Assembly: GCA_023251275.1 (NCBI GenBank)
Contig: JAHEZC010000112.1
Span: 1 to 7,677 of the forward strand
Origin: Parafilimonas sp.
GTDB taxonomy: Bacteria; Bacteroidota; Bacteroidia; Chitinophagales; Chitinophagaceae
DNA length: 7,677 nt
Direction of reading: 5' to 3'
A program made the position numbers and the translations under genes. The notes beneath the pieces were generated by a model. That model had not been told where the DNA came from, ran no database searches, and saw only the letters and a program-made list of their open reading frames with translations. Shown here piece after piece: positions 6,290-7,677 of this stretch. Numbering within the stretch: position 1 is the stretch's first letter; every line of letters starts with the position of its first letter.

Positions 6290-7376
6290 CGTCTTTCCGA
6301 CTTTCGGACTCTTTACAACTTCCGCACTTCCCGTCTTTCCGACTCCTCATCAACTCGGTTATTATTTTCCCGCAGAATTTGCACCGCATATAGCTACCTG
6401 GCTAAGCTGGCCGCATAAAGAAGCAAGCTGGCCGGGAAAAATTGAAAGGATATTTCCGGGCTATACTTTATTTATAAAATATTTATCGCAAAGTGAAAAT
6501 GTCCGTATCAATGCGAATGATGAAGCGATGAAAGAATTTGCTTTACAAAAAATTTCGGAAACAGGGGCTGATATTAATAACATTGAATTTTTCTTTCATC
6601 CCACCAATGATGCATGGTGCAGGGATCACGGGCCTGCCTTTCTTATTAATCCTCATACCGAACAGAAAAAAATTATTGCTGACTGGAATTATAATGCCTG
6701 GGGCGGAAAATATCCGCCTTATGATAAAGATGATGTGATACCCACATTGATTGCAAAGCATTATCATATTCCTGTATATTATCCCGGGATAATCATGGAA
6801 GGAGGTTCAGTTGATTTTAACGGGAAAGGCACTGTAATAACCTCCGCCTGTTGTTTGCTGAATAAAAACCGCAATCCGCATCTCGATCAGCAACAAATTG
6901 AAGAATATCTTATTCACTTTTATGGTGTTGAGCAGGTATTGTGGGTAGATGAGGGCATTGCGGGTGATGATACAGACGGGCATATTGATGATACAGTTCG
7001 ATTTGTAAATGAAGATACCGTGATTGCAGTGATCGAAGAAAACAGGAATGATGAGAATTATGCATTACTGCAAAAAAATTTACAGCAACTGAAACAAATG
7101 CGGTTACTGAATGGCAGTCAATTAAATATTATTGAACTGCCTATGCCTGAAGAAGTAATCTATGAAGGACAAAGATTGCCTGCTTCTTACGCCAACTTTT
7201 ATATCTGCAATAAATATGTGATCGTTCCAACATTTCGCTGTGCAAAAGATGAAAAAGCATTACAGATCATTCAGCAATGCTTTAATGACCGCGAAGTGAT
7301 CGGAATTGATTCAACAGATATTATCTGGGGGCTTGGGAGCTTTCATTGTTTGAGCCAACAGGAGCCGGAAGTGTAA
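6258..7376 (+). CDS. aguA: Agmatine deiminase (agmatine iminohydrolase) with repeat-derived N-terminus
   Basis: A 372-residue cytoplasmic enzyme of the peptidyl-arginine-deiminase-like (PAD_porph, PF04371) family. It converts agmatine to N-carbamoylputrescine and ammonia, the step before AguB. The conserved protein starts at about residue 30 with TPHQLGYYFPAEFAPHIATWLSWPH. The substrate-binding NDAWCRDHGP is at 117-126, DWNYNAWGGKYPPYD at 142-156, MEGGSVDFNGKG at 180-191, and the catalytic histidine motif DTDGHIDD at 238-245. The nucleophile is C364 in GLGSFHCLSQQEP. Relatives usually have GGGNIHC there, so the loop is slightly unusual. Residues 1 to about 29 are translated repeat array, unlike the short N-termini of relatives. 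No other ATG, GTG or TTG occurs in frame before the conserved block, so the ATG at 6258 is the only standard start. The ATG follows the leader ORF stop by 2 nt. Confidence 0.93.
   Translation: MIRKLKSSGLSVFPTFGLFTTSALPVFPTPHQLGYYFPAEFAPHIATWLSWPHKEASWPGKIERIFPGYTLFIKYLSQSENVRINANDEAMKEFALQKISETGADINNIEFFFHPTNDAWCRDHGPAFLINPHTEQKKIIADWNYNAWGGKYPPYDKDDVIPTLIAKHYHIPVYYPGIIMEGGSVDFNGKGTVITSACCLLNKNRNPHLDQQQIEEYLIHFYGVEQVLWVDEGIAGDDTDGHIDDTVRFVNEDTVIAVIEENRNDENYALLQKNLQQLKQMRLLNGSQLNIIELPMPEEVIYEGQRLPASYANFYICNKYVIVPTFRCAKDEKALQIIQQCFNDREVIGIDSTDIIWGLGSFHCLSQQEPEV
6277..6350 (+). repeat. Right array 2: 8-bp units inside the aguA coding region
   Basis: Units CTTCCGGA, CTTTCCGT, CTTTCCGA and CTTTCGGA (6277-6308), a 10-nt interruption, then CTTCCGCA, CTTCCCGT, CTTTCCGA and CTCCTCAT (6319-6350). 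The order of the first units and the closing CTCCTCA match array 1, which supports duplication of the whole block. In the aguA frame it encodes SGLSVFPTFGL and ALPVFPTP. Because the unit is 8 nt, gain or loss of one unit would shift the reading frame. Confidence 0.8.
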
Positions 7377-7455
7377 TACGAGAGCGGAAGGCTACAACAA
7401 TGAACTGAACATGACAAATTGGTGTGACAATAAACATGTGTTAATGAAATAAAAA

Positions 7456-7677
7456 TCACAAACATTTCGAAATGCTATTCCATAATAAAATGGAGGTCTT
7501 TTCCCATGAAAACATTTCTTTTCTCACCCTTCCTCTATTTATCAGCATATTTCTTAATTTCAGGCTTTCATGTATTTCAATCATAGCATTGGCAATAGAC
7601 CCCCAATTAAATGGGTCAACTAACAATGCCGCATCACCTATCACTTCGGGCAAGGAAGTACGATTAGATGAAATCAC
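7456..7677 (-). CDS. Partial glycosyltransferase family 4-like protein, C-terminal 73 residues
   Basis: The minus strand is open from the window edge to a TGA at 7456-7458. The fragment reads ISSNRTSLPEVIGDAALLVDP, followed by a helix with IANAMIEI, LRNMLINRGRVR and FSWEKT. This is the typical end of GT-B glycosyltransferases of the Glycos_transf_1 (PF00534) group, where the LPEV.GDA.LLVDP segment helps bind the sugar nucleotide. The GTG at the edge is an internal valine codon, not a start, since the catalytic EAM-type motif and the N-terminal domain must lie beyond 7677. A role in polysaccharide or lipopolysaccharide synthesis is likely from the family. The gene is convergent with aguA; the 79 nt between them (7377-7455) show no clear terminator. 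Confidence 0.85.
   Translation of the reverse strand: MISSNRTSLPEVIGDAALLVDPFNWGSIANAMIEIHESLKLRNMLINRGRVRKEMFSWEKTSILLWNSISKCL

Noticed and set aside
6164..6350. Short tandem repeats as a CRISPR array
   Set aside because: The period is 8 nt with no unique spacers, and no cas genes are present.
7377..7455. Bidirectional terminator between aguA and the glycosyltransferase gene
   Set aside because: Only a 6-bp palindrome (ACATGT) is present, with no stem plus T tract on either strand.
7675..7677. GTG as start codon of a 73-aa protein
   Set aside because: The fragment is the C-terminal end of a glycosyltransferase. The codon sits in a conserved strand, so the gene continues beyond the window.

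Overview
The window looks like a chromosomal fragment from a member of the Bacteroidota, probably near the Chitinophagaceae or Sphingobacteriia (the rank is inference). Three things point there. Start codons lack Shine-Dalgarno sequences and are preceded by A/T-rich leaders. Exact or near matches to the Bacteroidota -7 promoter box TAnnTTTG lie just upstream of several genes. The proteins also have a Bacteroidota character. No rRNA, tRNA, CRISPR array, transposase or integrase gene is visible.

Layout. At the left edge is the N-terminus of a lipoprotein on the minus strand (1-150), divergent from a cystathionine beta-synthase gene (382-1869). Next, all on the plus strand, come a secreted class C beta-lactamase-like serine hydrolase (1950-3215) and an MFS permease of the anion:cation symporter type (3394-4653). 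A 160-nt intergenic region follows, with three copies of TTGCATAA and a near-consensus promoter. After it is a polyamine locus: aguB, N-carbamoylputrescine amidase (4812-5687), a small four-helix-bundle gene of the S23/Avd-like family (5790-6143), and aguA, agmatine deiminase (6258-7376). At the right edge a truncated glycosyltransferase C-terminus lies convergent on the minus strand (7456-7677).

How the genes work together. AguA converts agmatine to N-carbamoylputrescine and AguB converts that to putrescine, so the two form one pathway. Cystathionine beta-synthase belongs to transsulfuration and has no pathway partner here. The hydrolase and permease have no clear link to the rest.

The most interesting region is 5690-6350. 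The four-helix-bundle gene sits exactly between aguB and aguA and is bounded by arrays of a degenerate 8-9 bp unit (CTTYCNGA or its complement). The left array (5690-5718) is largely complementary to the right one (6162-6188), and the inner junctions also match as an inverted repeat. The right end is present twice, as a 32-bp perfect direct repeat 113 nt apart. The second copy supplies the only usable start codon of aguA and about its first 29 codons. The first copy opens a 36-codon leader ORF with the same first 11 residues. This looks like a small cassette, flanked by inverted repeats, that entered a two-gene operon and rewrote the start of its second gene. It resembles the architecture of 23S rRNA intervening sequences, which encode the same protein family.
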